A stretch of DNA of 64,000 bases from Rebecca billardiae RCC1528 (taxonomy: Eukaryota; Haptophyta), in contig OZ251235.1 of assembly GCA_965240325.2 (NCBI GenBank), positions 1,240,001 to 1,304,000 on the forward strand, given 5' to 3'. Each line of letters opens with the position of its first letter. The first letter of the stretch is position 1. A program made the position numbers and the translations under genes. This document shows positions 31,284-41,701 of this stretch, piece after piece. The notes under the pieces are model-generated. The model did not search any database. It was given only the letters and a program-made list of their open reading frames with translations, and was not told where the DNA came from.

Positions 31284-32420
31284 TCACTGAAGAGGCGCGT
31301 GTGGATCGACAGGGTGATGGCGAACACCGGAAGATGCGCCACTGTGCTGCGTCGTCGTCCGTCGACAATGGTCGCTGCGGGGAGCCCAAGCCCCGCCCAA
31401 GCAGGCGCTTGCTGAGGGACGCTGGCGTCCCATACGCCTGGGCTCGTCCATCCCGTCCGCCGGAAAGTTGAGCCTGCGCGTGTGATGGAGGCCGAGCTGG
31501 ACGATGAGCGCGTCGCGCGCGCGCGCAGCGCTCTGCGGCGACGAGAAGAATTTCGTGTAGTGCTCTTTGCCCTTGAAGCGCACGCGGCCGTGGTACGGCT
31601 TGACGCGCTTCTCGCCGCCGCGCACGGGCTGGCGGCAGCGCACCCCGATGTACACTCGCTGTGTCCGGGGCACGGGCGGATTGACGATGCCACCAGTCAC
31701 CAGAAGCGGGGGGCAAGCTGGCGCGCCCGGCACCCCAAGCTCGTGACGATTGCCCACACCAGCGGTGAGTAGCGGCACCGACGCCCCCGACGCGGAGAGA
31801 GCGCCGACGCCCGCGTCTCGAGGCGCAGGCGTGGCCGGCGGGACCAGCGTGGGCGGTCGCCACGGGTCGATGCTGTGCGGCAGCACAGGCGCGCACTGCG
31901 AGCCAGCAATGCAGGCATCCACCAGCGCCTCCGCGGTCATCATCGCAGATGGATGATGGCAATGATGATGCTGCTGGAGCGCCGCCACGCCCGCAAGGGG
32001 AGACATCTGGCGCGTGGCCGGTGGCGGTGGATCGGTGGGTGCCGGCTCCGGCTCGTCGTAGAGCACGCGCCGGACAAATTCGACGACCGTAGGGGACATC
32101 CGCGAACCATCCCCCGACGATGCGTGCGTGCTCGCGTCGCAGACCAGCAGTCGATCCAGCTCAGCGAGGACTGCTGCGTCGAGCATGACGCTGGCATCGA
32201 GAGTAGACTCGAGGGCAAAGGTGAAATCGTCGCGGCGCCGCACATCCTGCGAGGAGGCATTGGCCTCGGGCTCCAGCGGTGGTGGCAACGCTGCGAGGCA
32301 ATTCGATGCGTTCACATGGTAGTGAACGGCGCGCACGGGCTCGCAGTCGCCGCGCAGCCGCGGCAATGCCATGCCCATCGTCGCGGGCGGGTACGAAGGT
32401 TGCCAGGGCTGCATGGGCAT
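31284..32420 (-). CDS. AP2-domain transcription factor
   Basis: This is a 378-residue protein from the ATG at 32420; the frame continues upstream without a clear earlier start. A single AP2/ERF-type DNA-binding domain lies near the C-terminus, at residues ~255-325. It has RVYIGVRCR (first strand), YHGRVRFKGKEHYTKFF (second and third strands), the helix SPQSAARARDALIVQLG and the closing LNFPADG. The N-terminal ~240 residues are Pro/Ala/His-rich with two acidic-hydrophobic patches (DDFTFALESTLDASVMLDAA and VVEFVRRVLYDEPE) that could be activation regions. Single-AP2 proteins bind GC-rich DNA elements and are common in plants, algae and apicomplexans. Targets are unknown. The ~60 residues after the domain look less ordered and could include unspliced sequence. 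Confidence 0.8.
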   Translation of the reverse strand: MPMQPWQPSYPPATMGMALPRLRGDCEPVRAVHYHVNASNCLAALPPPLEPEANASSQDVRRRDDFTFALESTLDASVMLDAAVLAELDRLLVCDASTHASSGDGSRMSPTVVEFVRRVLYDEPEPAPTDPPPPATRQMSPLAGVAALQQHHHCHHPSAMMTAEALVDACIAGSQCAPVLPHSIDPWRPPTLVPPATPAPRDAGVGALSASGASVPLLTAGVGNRHELGVPGAPACPPLLVTGGIVNPPVPRTQRVYIGVRCRQPVRGGEKRVKPYHGRVRFKGKEHYTKFFSSPQSAARARDALIVQLGLHHTRRLNFPADGMDEPRRMGRQRPSASACLGGAWAPRSDHCRRTTTQHSGASSGVRHHPVDPHAPLQ

Positions 32421-33284
32421 CCGTGGCCGATTGCTATCCTCAACGTCGCGGCGGGTGCAGGGCCAGCACGCGGAAGAGCGTGCCCACGTACGCCGGAGTC
32501 GCTGGAGTCGCCCGTGGCGTCTGGACTGGAGTCCGACGACGAGGAAATAGCTACATAGATAGTGAGAGTAGAATAACTCTGAGGAGGGACCTGGAAGGGG
32601 TGCACCGGTCCGCAGAAGGGACCGAGCAGCAGCCGAGATCAAAAGCTCTCGATCTAGATTTCAGCGGGTACGAAAAACCGAAACCCGCCCGCCGCCGTTT
32701 TCGAAAGCATCGATGACTAGCTAGGAATGTTCGTCATCAATGATCAAACGTGTCTTCTAGTAAGTCGTAGAAGTAGCGGGATGTCGACGCGTGCGGGCGG
32801 CCTGCTTCTCGAAGCCACCAACATGCGCATCAAATTCAACGTCACACAACCGACTCGATTCGTCAAACATTCATTCAAATCGAATAGTGAGTCCGCCACT
32901 TCATTACTGGCCGAAGGCCGTCGCACCCGCAGAACGGATGAATACCATTATCAAAAAAGCACTGCTGAGAAAGTTCGCGCTCACGTCAGGAGCAATACAT
33001 GTCGATGATACGACGTTATTTGAACCACTTGTATTTCGTACGTGCTCGTCCTCATAATTAACAATACCTGACACTCATCTACGTCATCATGACACTACTG
33101 ATGAGCCAACGAAGCCCGGTCAGGTTAGCTAGTAGTAGTCATCATCACGATACTGTGCTCAGGACGACTTATCAGTCATCACGGATCCGCAGCAGTCATC
33201 AGCGTGACGGGCACGCCGCTATAATGATCGATGTCATCTGCCCTGCGGATAAATACTGTCCTCGTCCATTCAGGGCTGTACTGT
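32421..33284. other. Intergenic region, AT-richer in its middle
   Basis: GC falls between about 32690 and 33250. Short ATCATC and TCATCA words are common. Nothing is recognised as coding or RNA. Confidence 0.5.
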
Positions 33285-33328
33285 CGCCTGCCTGAGCTGT
33301 GTGCGTCTCTTATTCTTAGTCAACTGTA
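33285..33328 (+). repeat. Dispersed motif, copy C
   Basis: CGCCTGCCTGAGCTGTGTGC continuing to TTAGTCAACTGTA. One base differs from copy A in the last part (GTCAACTGTA in place of GTAAACTGTA). Confidence 0.95.
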
Positions 33329-33864
33329 CATGGCATCACTCACGTTGTGGCGGGACCCATGTTAGTTGGCGCGGTCCGCGCCTCCGCGCGGCCGTGCGTC
33401 GGAGGATGTGATCGGATCGGATGATGCATCAAGCAGAGCGCGCGCAGTCACAGCGTCTTCAGTCTATGGCGGGACGCTGACGCAGCCTGAGGCGCGCATG
33501 TGAGCAGACGGCATCGCCACTGGAGCCCTAGGGCTAGGGCCGGCGGCGCAGCAGGCGGGCCGGCGGCGCTGCAGCTTCTGAGCAGTCTCAGTCTGCAGTG
33601 CTGGGCGCAGTGTGACGCACGCGCACCCGTCCCGCGCGCGCAGCGGCTGGAACGAGCAGGCCGGGGGCGCGCACAGGTGCTGACGACGCAGGTTCGGAAG
33701 CGCTCGGTGCTCGAGTATCCCCACGATCTTGATGACTCCTAGCCGGCGCGGGGCGAGGGATGAATAGTAGCAGCCTACTGAGTTAGCAGGCTTCTTGCGC
33801 GAGCTCACGACCGACGGCAATGACGGTCCATCGAGCGGCATACGTATTACTTATGCAGTAGGCG

Positions 33865-33916
33865 AGTAGCTGGTGACAGTAGCTTAGCTCAATAAGTGAC
33901 ACTGTCACCAGCTACT
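33865..33916. repeat. Perfect hairpin
   Basis: AGTAGCTGGTGACAGT (33865-33880) pairs with ACTGTCACCAGCTACT (33901-33916) across a 20-bp loop. Confidence 0.95.
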
Positions 33917-34006
33917 GTACGAGTGTGTCGACGACGTAGTCTTGGTCGATTTGGCGGCACGCTCCGCCACCGATGACTACAGTAGAGAGTGACAGCACTA
34001 CGGAGA

Positions 34007-34046
34007 TACAGTTTACTAAGAATAAGAGACGCACACAGCTCAGGCC
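34007..34046 (-). repeat. Dispersed motif, copy D
   Basis: The reverse complement reads GGCCTGAGCTGTGTGCGTCT through CTTATTCTTAGTAAACTGTA. It is identical to copies A and F in the shared core. Confidence 0.95.
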
Positions 34047-34166
34047 AGTAATAATCTAGTCAGTGAGTCAGTGGCTGACTGTGATTTGCATGTGAACGAC
34101 GACGACTGCTGCTCACCCGATTGATTGTACAACCTGTAAACCGGTGACCGACTCTCCGAGTCTACT

Positions 34167-34363
34167 GTGGTGTCAGAGCGCGCTCCCGAGCGCGTGCCTC
34201 CGAGCGCGGGGCGGCCGCTTGCTGCAATGGCCGCCTCGATGAGGTGCGGCAACGCGCCCCTCACCTGCCTGCGCCGGTCTGTTTTGTGGCGGTGTCTTTG
34301 TGCAGTGTTGGATGGCGTCAATCACGCCTTAACCAAGTGTGCACGTTAAAACATAGTAAACTG
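34167..34363 (+). repeat. Dispersed ~200-bp repeat (inverted partner at 21468-21667)
   Basis: Starts TGGTGTCAGAGCGCGCTC and ends AACATAGTAAACTGTA. Immediately after it comes dispersed motif copy E, then the secreted-protein gene at 34436. Confidence 0.92.
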
Positions 34364-34368
34364 TACTG

Positions 34369-34415
34369 CCTGCCTGAGCTGTGTGCGTCTCTTATTCTTA
34401 GTCATCGTAAACTGT
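34369..34415 (+). repeat. Dispersed motif, copy E
   Basis: TGCCTGCCTGAGCTGTGTGC through TTAGTCATCGTAAACTGTA, with a 3-4-bp insertion (ATCG) before AAACTGTA. It ends 20 bp before the ATG at 34436, the closest of all copies to a start codon. Confidence 0.95.
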
Positions 34416-34435
34416 ACAGAACCGCGGAAGGAACG

Positions 34436-36841
34436 ATGGCGGCGTATGTGCTGACGGCGGTCGTTGCGGTGGCCGTGCTGCCTCATGGGGTGCACGCAGC
34501 GGCTGCAGACGGGCGCACGCTGGTGTGCGTCTTCGACGACAACTCGACCGAGCTCTCGCTCTTCCACTCGGCGGCTCACGTGAGCCGCGCCGTCATCTTT
34601 GGCGGCGCCAAAGTGGTGTACGCGCCTGGAGCGCGCACGCACCCATCGAAGTGCAGCGTGCTCCTCTGCGCTGGTGCGTGCTCGGCCGCGCACGAGTACC
34701 GACGGACGCGGAGCTCACATCGGGCGCCCATCGTGCGCGTCGAGCGCATCTCGCGGGACGGCTCCGAATGCAATCGATATGACGGTCTCGCAAGCCTCGT
34801 CTTGACGGCCGACACAGCGACCGGCAGCAAGAGGCAGCAGCTTGCTTGCGGTGTGCCGGCTGGCCCGTCCTCCGGGTTCGCGTACATCACCTCGACCGAT
34901 GCCACCGCCGAGCCGCCGCACCTGCGCCCGCTCCTCCTCGCCGCTCATGAGGTCGCAGCGGACGCGCTGGCGCCCGTGGCGCGCGCGCTCGGCTGCGAGC
35001 TGTCGCGCAGGTGGGATGGCGCGCTGGGCTGCGCCAGAGACGGCGGGCACGCGCCGCCAGCTGGGCTCCAAGGCCGGCCGATCGAGCGGCTGGCCGCCTT
35101 TACGGCCGTCAACGTGAGCGCACCTGGCGCCAGCGCCCGGCTGCTCAGCGCGCTCGAGGCCGCCTCGATTCCGATGATCATCGGGGCTGATCCGATGTAT
35201 GGCGCCGCTCAGACATGCGCGGCACGCCTCGCAGCCAAGGCGGCGTGGGCGCGGGCTGCGCTGATCGCGGACGGCCCGGCAGGGGCGCTGCCTCAGCTCA
35301 GCGCGCTGCTCGCCCCGCAGCCCGTGGCGCGCGCGCAGCTGGCGCTGCAGATGGCGAGAGCGCGCGGCTGGTACACACGGCTGATGGAGCGCGCCGCGGC
35401 TGAGGCCGAGAGCGCTTTCGCCTCTCTGGGCGGCGAGGCCGTGTCGGCTGGCTGGCAGTCCGGCAAAGGCGTCGGGATCCAGCGCGTGTGCTCGGTGAGC
35501 GCAGAGCGCTTCGGCCTGGGCACTGCTGCCAGGAGCATGCCCGCGTGGATAACACTCACGCCGGCGAGCAAGTGTGCATCTGGTCTCGCTGACGCGTGGG
35601 GTGGCGCGGTGCGGCCGGCAGCGCTGGCGCGGCGCGTAGCGGCGCCGCCGGCGAGCGCCCGCGCCTCGTCCCAGCCCCCGCTGGTGGTGCTGTACGGCAT
35701 GGGCACGACCGCGACACGCACCGGCTTCTCGACCATGTGCCGCCAGGGCGTGCCGGGTCAGCATTACAAGATGGAGTGCAACACGCGACAACTGCTCGGC
35801 GCGGACGACGCTGTCGTCGGTGGCGAAGGAGCCCTGTCAGATCGGCCGCGAGTGGCTCGTGTCCCGACCACGCTCGGCCTCGCGGAGGCCGCGTTCGAGG
35901 AGCAGCACGAGTGCATGCGCTGCGCCGCGCCAAGCTGGTCGGAGGAGCGCGCCCGCTCGCCACCGCCGCCGGGCTTCTGCGAGGGCTGGTCAGCCGCACG
36001 CGCGGCTAACTGTTCGGTCGGCCAATGGCATGCTCGCATCCGCTCGCGACTCGCCGCCGCGTTCGATTGGCGCGAGCGCGGGCTGCTCGTGGTGAGCGAC
36101 ACGCCGTTCCCGTCGCTGACGCCAGCCGAGCTTCTCGCCCTGGTGCCCCCCGAGCGCGACGTGCTGCTCGTCAACACGCTCAGACCGGCCGGGGCGTGGT
36201 CGCTGTCGCGCGCGTGGCAGCACGGGGAGGAGCTGTGCTCGCGTGGACAGCCGTACACGCCGGCGCTCTCCGCGCGCGCCGCCGAGGCGATGCAGCCCTC
36301 TGCGCTCTTCAAGCTGGGCGCGTGCCTCGACGGCGTGGCGGAGGGCGCGGACGTGGGCACGCTCTTCGAGCTCGCCGGGCCCGGCATGCATACCGTCGCG
36401 ATGAGCCCCGAGGGGGACCCCGAGGACATGTGGGACAAGACCAGGTGGCGCGAACACGCGCCGATGGGCGCGCCTGAGCTCAAGCTCGAGTTCGCGCACC
36501 GGAACGCGCAGGTACGCGCCCTGGCGGCGGAAGCGCGTGCCCTGGCGCGCGCCCAGAACAGGTCCCTCGGATACTGGGAGCTCTGCGCCTGGGACGACGA
36601 GCCGCCGCACAGCGTGCGACCGAAGCCGACGACGCGGGAGAAGCGAGTCCTCAGGCAGCTGCGGGCGACAGCTCGCGTCGAAAGCAGGAAGGGCATTGTG
36701 ACTGTCGGTGGCACCCGCTCGCGCGGCACTAAGCCTGGCGTCCACAGCAGCAGTGATTTTGAGTCGTGCTCTTTCCGGCGGTCGATCTCCATGCTCGCCA
36801 AGCAGCTCAGGCGACTGCGTGATGGACTTGATCACGGATGA
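34436..36841 (+). CDS. Secretory protein with sulfotransferase-like C-terminal domain
   Basis: An 801-residue protein. The ATG at 34436 opens a clear signal peptide (MAAYVLTAVVAVAVLPHGV followed by HAAAADG). Residues ~30-400 are a domain I do not recognise, with scattered cysteines. From ~420 there is VVLYGMGTTATRTGFSTMC, which fits the 5' nucleotide-binding P-loop strand-helix of sulfotransferases (G-x-x-R/T-T-G-S/T). Later RGLLVVSDTPFPSLTPAELL and RDVLLVNTLRPAGAWSLSRA match the family pattern of a 'pay attention to P, then I/V-L-x-x-R-x-x-x-x-W-x-x-S' binding element. It would use PAPS to sulfate a glycan or lipid in the Golgi or outside the cell. The assignment rests on these motifs only. 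Upstream are a dispersed 200-bp repeat and motif copy E, leaving only 20 bp before the ATG. Confidence 0.6.
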   Translation: MAAYVLTAVVAVAVLPHGVHAAAADGRTLVCVFDDNSTELSLFHSAAHVSRAVIFGGAKVVYAPGARTHPSKCSVLLCAGACSAAHEYRRTRSSHRAPIVRVERISRDGSECNRYDGLASLVLTADTATGSKRQQLACGVPAGPSSGFAYITSTDATAEPPHLRPLLLAAHEVAADALAPVARALGCELSRRWDGALGCARDGGHAPPAGLQGRPIERLAAFTAVNVSAPGASARLLSALEAASIPMIIGADPMYGAAQTCAARLAAKAAWARAALIADGPAGALPQLSALLAPQPVARAQLALQMARARGWYTRLMERAAAEAESAFASLGGEAVSAGWQSGKGVGIQRVCSVSAERFGLGTAARSMPAWITLTPASKCASGLADAWGGAVRPAALARRVAAPPASARASSQPPLVVLYGMGTTATRTGFSTMCRQGVPGQHYKMECNTRQLLGADDAVVGGEGALSDRPRVARVPTTLGLAEAAFEEQHECMRCAAPSWSEERARSPPPPGFCEGWSAARAANCSVGQWHARIRSRLAAAFDWRERGLLVVSDTPFPSLTPAELLALVPPERDVLLVNTLRPAGAWSLSRAWQHGEELCSRGQPYTPALSARAAEAMQPSALFKLGACLDGVAEGADVGTLFELAGPGMHTVAMSPEGDPEDMWDKTRWREHAPMGAPELKLEFAHRNAQVRALAAEARALARAQNRSLGYWELCAWDDEPPHSVRPKPTTREKRVLRQLRATARVESRKGIVTVGGTRSRGTKPGVHSSSDFESCSFRRSISMLAKQLRRLRDGLDHG

Positions 36842-37651
<810 letters not shown>

Positions 37652-38895
37652 TCACAGCACGAGGTTGCGTGGGTCAGCGAGCGAGCCTCGCACCTCGTGG
37701 GTGGCCCACGCGAGCGCCAGCTGCTCCTTTGCATTCTCGCTGATGCGAGGATTGGGCCTGAAGCGACGGGAAGAGGGCGGGTTTGTTTGTTTGGGGCGGG
37801 CGGGCGTGAGGCCGAGCATGCGCCGCGCGGGGGTTGCGAGCGGCGGGCGTGCGCGCGGAGTGCACGGGGCGCGAGCGTCGAGCCACGGCGCCGCGCGCAC
37901 GAGAGGTCCAGCATCTGCAGCGTCTCGTTGCCCTTGAGCTGCTTGGCGAAGCACTTGACACCCTTGTCGCCCACGTCGTTTGCGTCGAGTGCGATCTTCT
38001 GCACGTGTGCGCTCTGGCAGACGGCCTTGGCGAGCTCGACAGCGCCGGCGTCGCTGATCTTGTTTTCGCTGAGCGCGAGCGTCGTGCACTCGCTGTCCCG
38101 GATCCACCATGCGAGCTCCTTGCCGCCCTTGTCCGTGATCCCGTTCGCCGAGAGGTAGAGCTCCTGCAGCTCCGGCCGCAGCGGGAGCACATCCAGCAGA
38201 GAGTTGATGCCCGAGTCGCCCAGGTTGTTCATGTCGAGGAAGAGGGACCTGAGCCCCTCGTTCGTGGCGAGCATCGCCTCGATCGCGGGCATGTCCGCCA
38301 CCGTGATCTCCTTCCCCGCGAGGTCCACCGTCTCGCACGGCCCCATCAGATCCTCGAGCCGCACGCCAGTCTTGGTCGAGAGGTCTTCGATCAGGTAGCC
38401 GTCGCGCGAGTCGTCGCGCTGCTTGGCCACGCGTTTTTTCCGCGGGCTGCTGCCGCCAAAGAGCTGCACGATGCCACCAATCGGGTCGAACTCGAAGCCG
38501 CTGCCCGGGCTGCCAAAGTCGCTGCGCTTGTTTGGGCTTCCCCTCGGCGGCGTGCCAAACGTGAGCGTGTTCGGCGCGTACTCGACCGCGAGATCGTCCT
38601 CGCCGATGAGCTCCACTGGCACGCCAGACCACATGAGATCGGCGAGTTTCTTGACCAGCTTCTTGCGCTTCATGCGCAGGTCGATCCCGAGGGCCTCGAG
38701 GTCCTCCTCACTCGCCTCTGCCAGGTCGGCACCGTCGACCTTGCGCTCCTCGAACAGCGACACGTCATGCACGTTGAGCGAGATGAGCAGGGCGCACGCC
38801 TCGTCGACGGAGAGCGATTTGAGCGGCCTCGAGCGGCCGCTCAGCGGCCGCGGAGGGCTGCCGCTCTCCGAGTACGCGCTGCTCTCGTTCCCCAT
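37652..38895 (-). CDS. SAM-domain and leucine-rich-repeat protein
   Basis: Two exons, 38895-37901 and 37757-37652, giving 366 residues. The 143-bp intron (37900-37758) begins GTGCGC and ends CGCTTCAG. Splicing yields LQMLDLS|PNPRISENAKEQLALAW, completing the last repeat, so the join is well supported. The start MGNESS fits an N-myristoylation signal (Gly2, Ser6). A sterile alpha motif occupies residues ~28-92 (LSVDEACALLISLNVHDVSL, then DLAEASEEDLEALGI). After a linker come ribonuclease-inhibitor-type repeats at ~195-345, with LFLDMNNLGDSGINSL, LYLSANGITDKGGKEL, LALSENKISDAGAVEL and IALDANDVGDKGVKCF. SAM and LRR units both mediate protein contacts, so this is probably a membrane-associated scaffold. 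Partners are unknown. Confidence 0.85.
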
Positions 38896-39270
38896 CCACC
38901 CTGCTCGGTTCGGGGAAGGCCAGATGCTCCCACGTCCACTGGTGAGCAGCAGCCGGGGGCAGCTTCGCCGCCCGTCACTTGCTCCACGCTGCAAGGGTTG
39001 CCGGACTCTGCTGATGAGAATCTCACCCGGCCGCCGGCAAGCGCGGCCGGAAGGCACACAAGCTTTCCGCAACTTCAGCGAGCAACTCATTCGCAAGCTT
39101 GGCGCTCCATTCGCAGCACTCCGAATCGCTTTCCTCGCAGCGAGTTCAGAGTTTCTTCTTCACACACTCGAGAATGGTGAGCAACGACGTTTCGGCAGGC
39201 GATACCGAGAACTCCGGCACATGCGGATTCACGATTCACGAAAAGCTGTTACAATACCGGGCCCTCGGCT
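38896..39270. other. Short intergenic region between two minus-strand genes
   Basis: Lies between the start of the SAM-LRR gene and the stop of the Nei/Fpg gene. It should contain the SAM-LRR promoter. No TATA-like word or repeat stands out. Confidence 0.5.
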
Positions 39271-40173
39271 TCACGTCGGGGTGGGCTCCGCGCCGCGTTG
39301 CTGGAGGGCGTCCACGAGCCAGACAGCGCGGCCGTGCGGCCCCAGCGCTCGTTGCACTTGACGCCCCTCGGGATCGACCTGCCGCCCGTACACAGCGAGG
39401 CGGAACTTCGTGCGCCACAGCTCGCCCTGCGCTCCGAGCGACTCGAGCATCACGCTGCGCACGGCGGCGTGGAGCTCGCGCCAGTCGTCGTCGAGGGAGA
39501 GCGCGCCGCACGTCGCGAAGGGCGAAATCCGAGCGCGGTACAGCGCCTCGCTGAGGATGTAGTTCCCGACCCCCGCCGTCTTCGACTGGTCCATGAGCCA
39601 GACAGCAACCGGTCGCTCTGGGTAGCGCGCGGTCGTGCGCTCGACGAGCGCGCGGAAGGTGGGCCAGTCAGCCGCGCTCGCACCAGGAAGGCTCGAGGCT
39701 GCGCCGCTGAAGCCCACTTCTTGCTCCTCGCCGAGCCATGGCAGCCCGAGCTTCCGCAGCTTTGCGTCCAAGGGCGCGCGGTCGACGACAAAGCGCAGTG
39801 TGCCAAAGTTGCGAGCGTCTGAGTACGCGAGCGTCGTCACACCCGCCTCTTGCTTGGTGGCGTGCGCAGTGCGCTCGAGCCGGAGTATCACACGAGTGTG
39901 TGCTCGCGTCGCATCCCCGCACCACCACCCCGTCAGCCCGAGCGTACTCCAGAGGGAGCACTCATCCTCAAGCTCGAAGAACATGAACTTGCCTCTCGAG
40001 CGGACTGCCACGATCCTGAGGGGCAAGCGCGAGCACAGCTCGCCCCAGCCCTTCGGCAACTCTTTTGTGTACCGACCGGAAACGATCTCAGCTCTCGAGA
40101 TGAGCAAGTCACCACCGCCCACCGCCTCGTGCATGCGCTCAGCGAGGCGGCGGACCTCGGGACCCTCCGGCAT
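39271..40173 (-). CDS. Formamidopyrimidine/endonuclease VIII-like DNA glycosylase (zincless finger type)
   Basis: A 300-residue protein from the ATG at 40173 (MPEGPEVRRL). The family needs Pro at position 2, exposed after removal of Met, as the Schiff-base nucleophile, with Glu3. Both are present only with this start, although another ATG lies directly before it and the open frame runs on to 40338. Conserved Lys in RSRGKFMFFEL fits the beta-hairpin lysine. The helix-two-turn-helix is clear: MDQSKTAGVGNYILSEALYR. The C-terminal finger (LAVYGRQVDPEGRQVQR) lacks the four zinc cysteines, as in plant Fpg1/2 and animal NEIL1 proteins. The enzyme removes oxidised bases such as 8-oxoguanine or formamidopyrimidine and cuts the abasic site. 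The longer frame would add 55 residues with mitochondrial-like character but would bury the catalytic Pro unless cleaved precisely. Confidence 0.88.
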   Translation of the reverse strand: MPEGPEVRRLAERMHEAVGGGDLLISRAEIVSGRYTKELPKGWGELCSRLPLRIVAVRSRGKFMFFELEDECSLWSTLGLTGWWCGDATRAHTRVILRLERTAHATKQEAGVTTLAYSDARNFGTLRFVVDRAPLDAKLRKLGLPWLGEEQEVGFSGAASSLPGASAADWPTFRALVERTTARYPERPVAVWLMDQSKTAGVGNYILSEALYRARISPFATCGALSLDDDWRELHAAVRSVMLESLGAQGELWRTKFRLAVYGRQVDPEGRQVQRALGPHGRAVWLVDALQQRGAEPTPT

Positions 40174-40476
40174 CATACGGATGGCTGCGCTGTGAAACGG
40201 CGCCGTACGCACCAATGGAGGGTGCTTGGGGTGTGCAACCGCGGTCGAGGCAGAGCAGCGCCTGGGGAGCAGCACCGTCACGAGCATCGCGGCGGCGATC
40301 TGTAGGTGGTGACCGGTGGCAGCGAACCGGGCCGCCATGCTGCCCGGGCTGACCAGTCTTCAGCTAAGCCGGTCCCGGTCGGCAAAGGTGTGATGGAGGG
40401 TAGCTGGGAGCTCAGATCATCAGATCAGCTGCGAGCGCAGCGAGCAGCATTAAGGTGGCTGGCGACGAACAATGAT

Positions 40477-41701
40477 GAATGATGACGATCGAAATGTTTC
40501 GCGCGCTGTGGCGAGCGACGCTCAGGATCGGTCTGTGCGCCCCGACATAACGCCGCAGTCTGAATCACTCACAGTGCGGCGTACGCGCCGTACGCCGGCC
40601 GCGTTTCGCGCGCGGGCCAACCGCTCCACTGACGGGTCTGACGCCAGGCACTGCTACTGTGGAGTATGAAATCTTAATGCGAGAGTATATCGTCAGCGCT
40701 GCCATCAGCATATTGAGGTGTGCGTACACATATTCAGACGCGCGCGCACTCGCATCAGTGATCAGACGTCATCAGCGCCCAGCTGGCCAGCATTCCGATC
40801 AGGTTCAGACCCTGTCGTCTCAGTCGTACTGCATGCCGGTCTCAAGCGCAAGGATCGCTCCCGTCTGTGCCTCGGCCGCCTACGGCGCGTACAGTTTGGT
40901 GCGCAGGCAGTCGACCTCCTCCGGTGCGAAGGTGCGCTCGCTGTGGCGGTCGCCCAGGCACATCATGCCCGTGGATGAGACGCCTGCGATGGCGTGCGGC
41001 ACGCTGCCGGGGTGGCTCGAGCTGCCCGCTGGCTCGGCAGCTGCTGTGTCGGCAGTCACGGAAGAGGTCGCGTCAATGACGAATGATGACGATCGAAATG
41101 TTTCGCGCGCTGTGGCGAGCGACGCTCAGGATCGGTCTGTGCGCCCCGACATAACGCCGCAGTCTGAATCACTCACAGTGCGGCGTACGCGCCGTACGCC
41201 GGCCGCGTTTCCGCCTTAACCGTTTCGCGCGCGGGCCAACCGCTCCACTGACGGGTCTGACGCCAGGCACTGCTACTGTGGAGTATGAAATCTTAATGCG
41301 AGAGTATATCGTCAGCGCTGCCATCAGCATATTGAGGTGTGCGTACACATATTCAGACGCGCGCGCACTCGCATCAGTGATCAGACGTCATCAGCGCCCA
41401 GCTGGCCAGCATTCCGATCAGGTTGACCCTGCGGGCCTGTCGTCTCAGTCGTACTGCATGCCGGTCTCAAGCGCAAGGATCGCTCCCGTCTGTGCCTCGG
41501 CCGCCTACGGCGCGTACAGTTTGGTGCGCAGGCAGTCGACCTCCTCCGGTGCGAAGGTGCGCTCGCTGTGGCGGTCGCCCAGGCACATCATGCCCGTGGA
41601 TGAGACGCCTGCGATGGCGTGCGGCACGCTGCCGGGGTGGCTCGAGCTGCCCGCTGGCTCGGCAGCTGCTGTGTCGGCAGTCACGGAAGAGGTCGCGTCA
41701 G
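40477..41701 (+). repeat. Tandem duplication of ~600 bp
   Basis: Copy 1 (40477-41075) and copy 2 (41081-41701) are almost identical from GAATGATGACGATCGAAATG to GTCACGGAAGAGGTCGCGTC. Copy 2 has about 15 extra bases near 41212 and a changed segment near 41423. On the minus strand each copy encodes a segment with GMMCLGDRHSERTFAPEEVD, which slightly recalls the end of a GAF domain, then a stop. I could not build a gene from it. Confidence 0.93.

Larger units (their letters stand above)
33285..34046. mobile_element. Possible non-autonomous element bounded by dispersed motif copies C and D
   Basis: Copies C (33285-33328, plus) and D (34007-34046, minus) point inward in the same arrangement as A and B, enclosing 760 bp without a supported gene. 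The enclosed DNA is not related to that between A and B. A hairpin lies inside at 33865-33916. No transposase or clear target duplication is seen. Confidence 0.4.
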
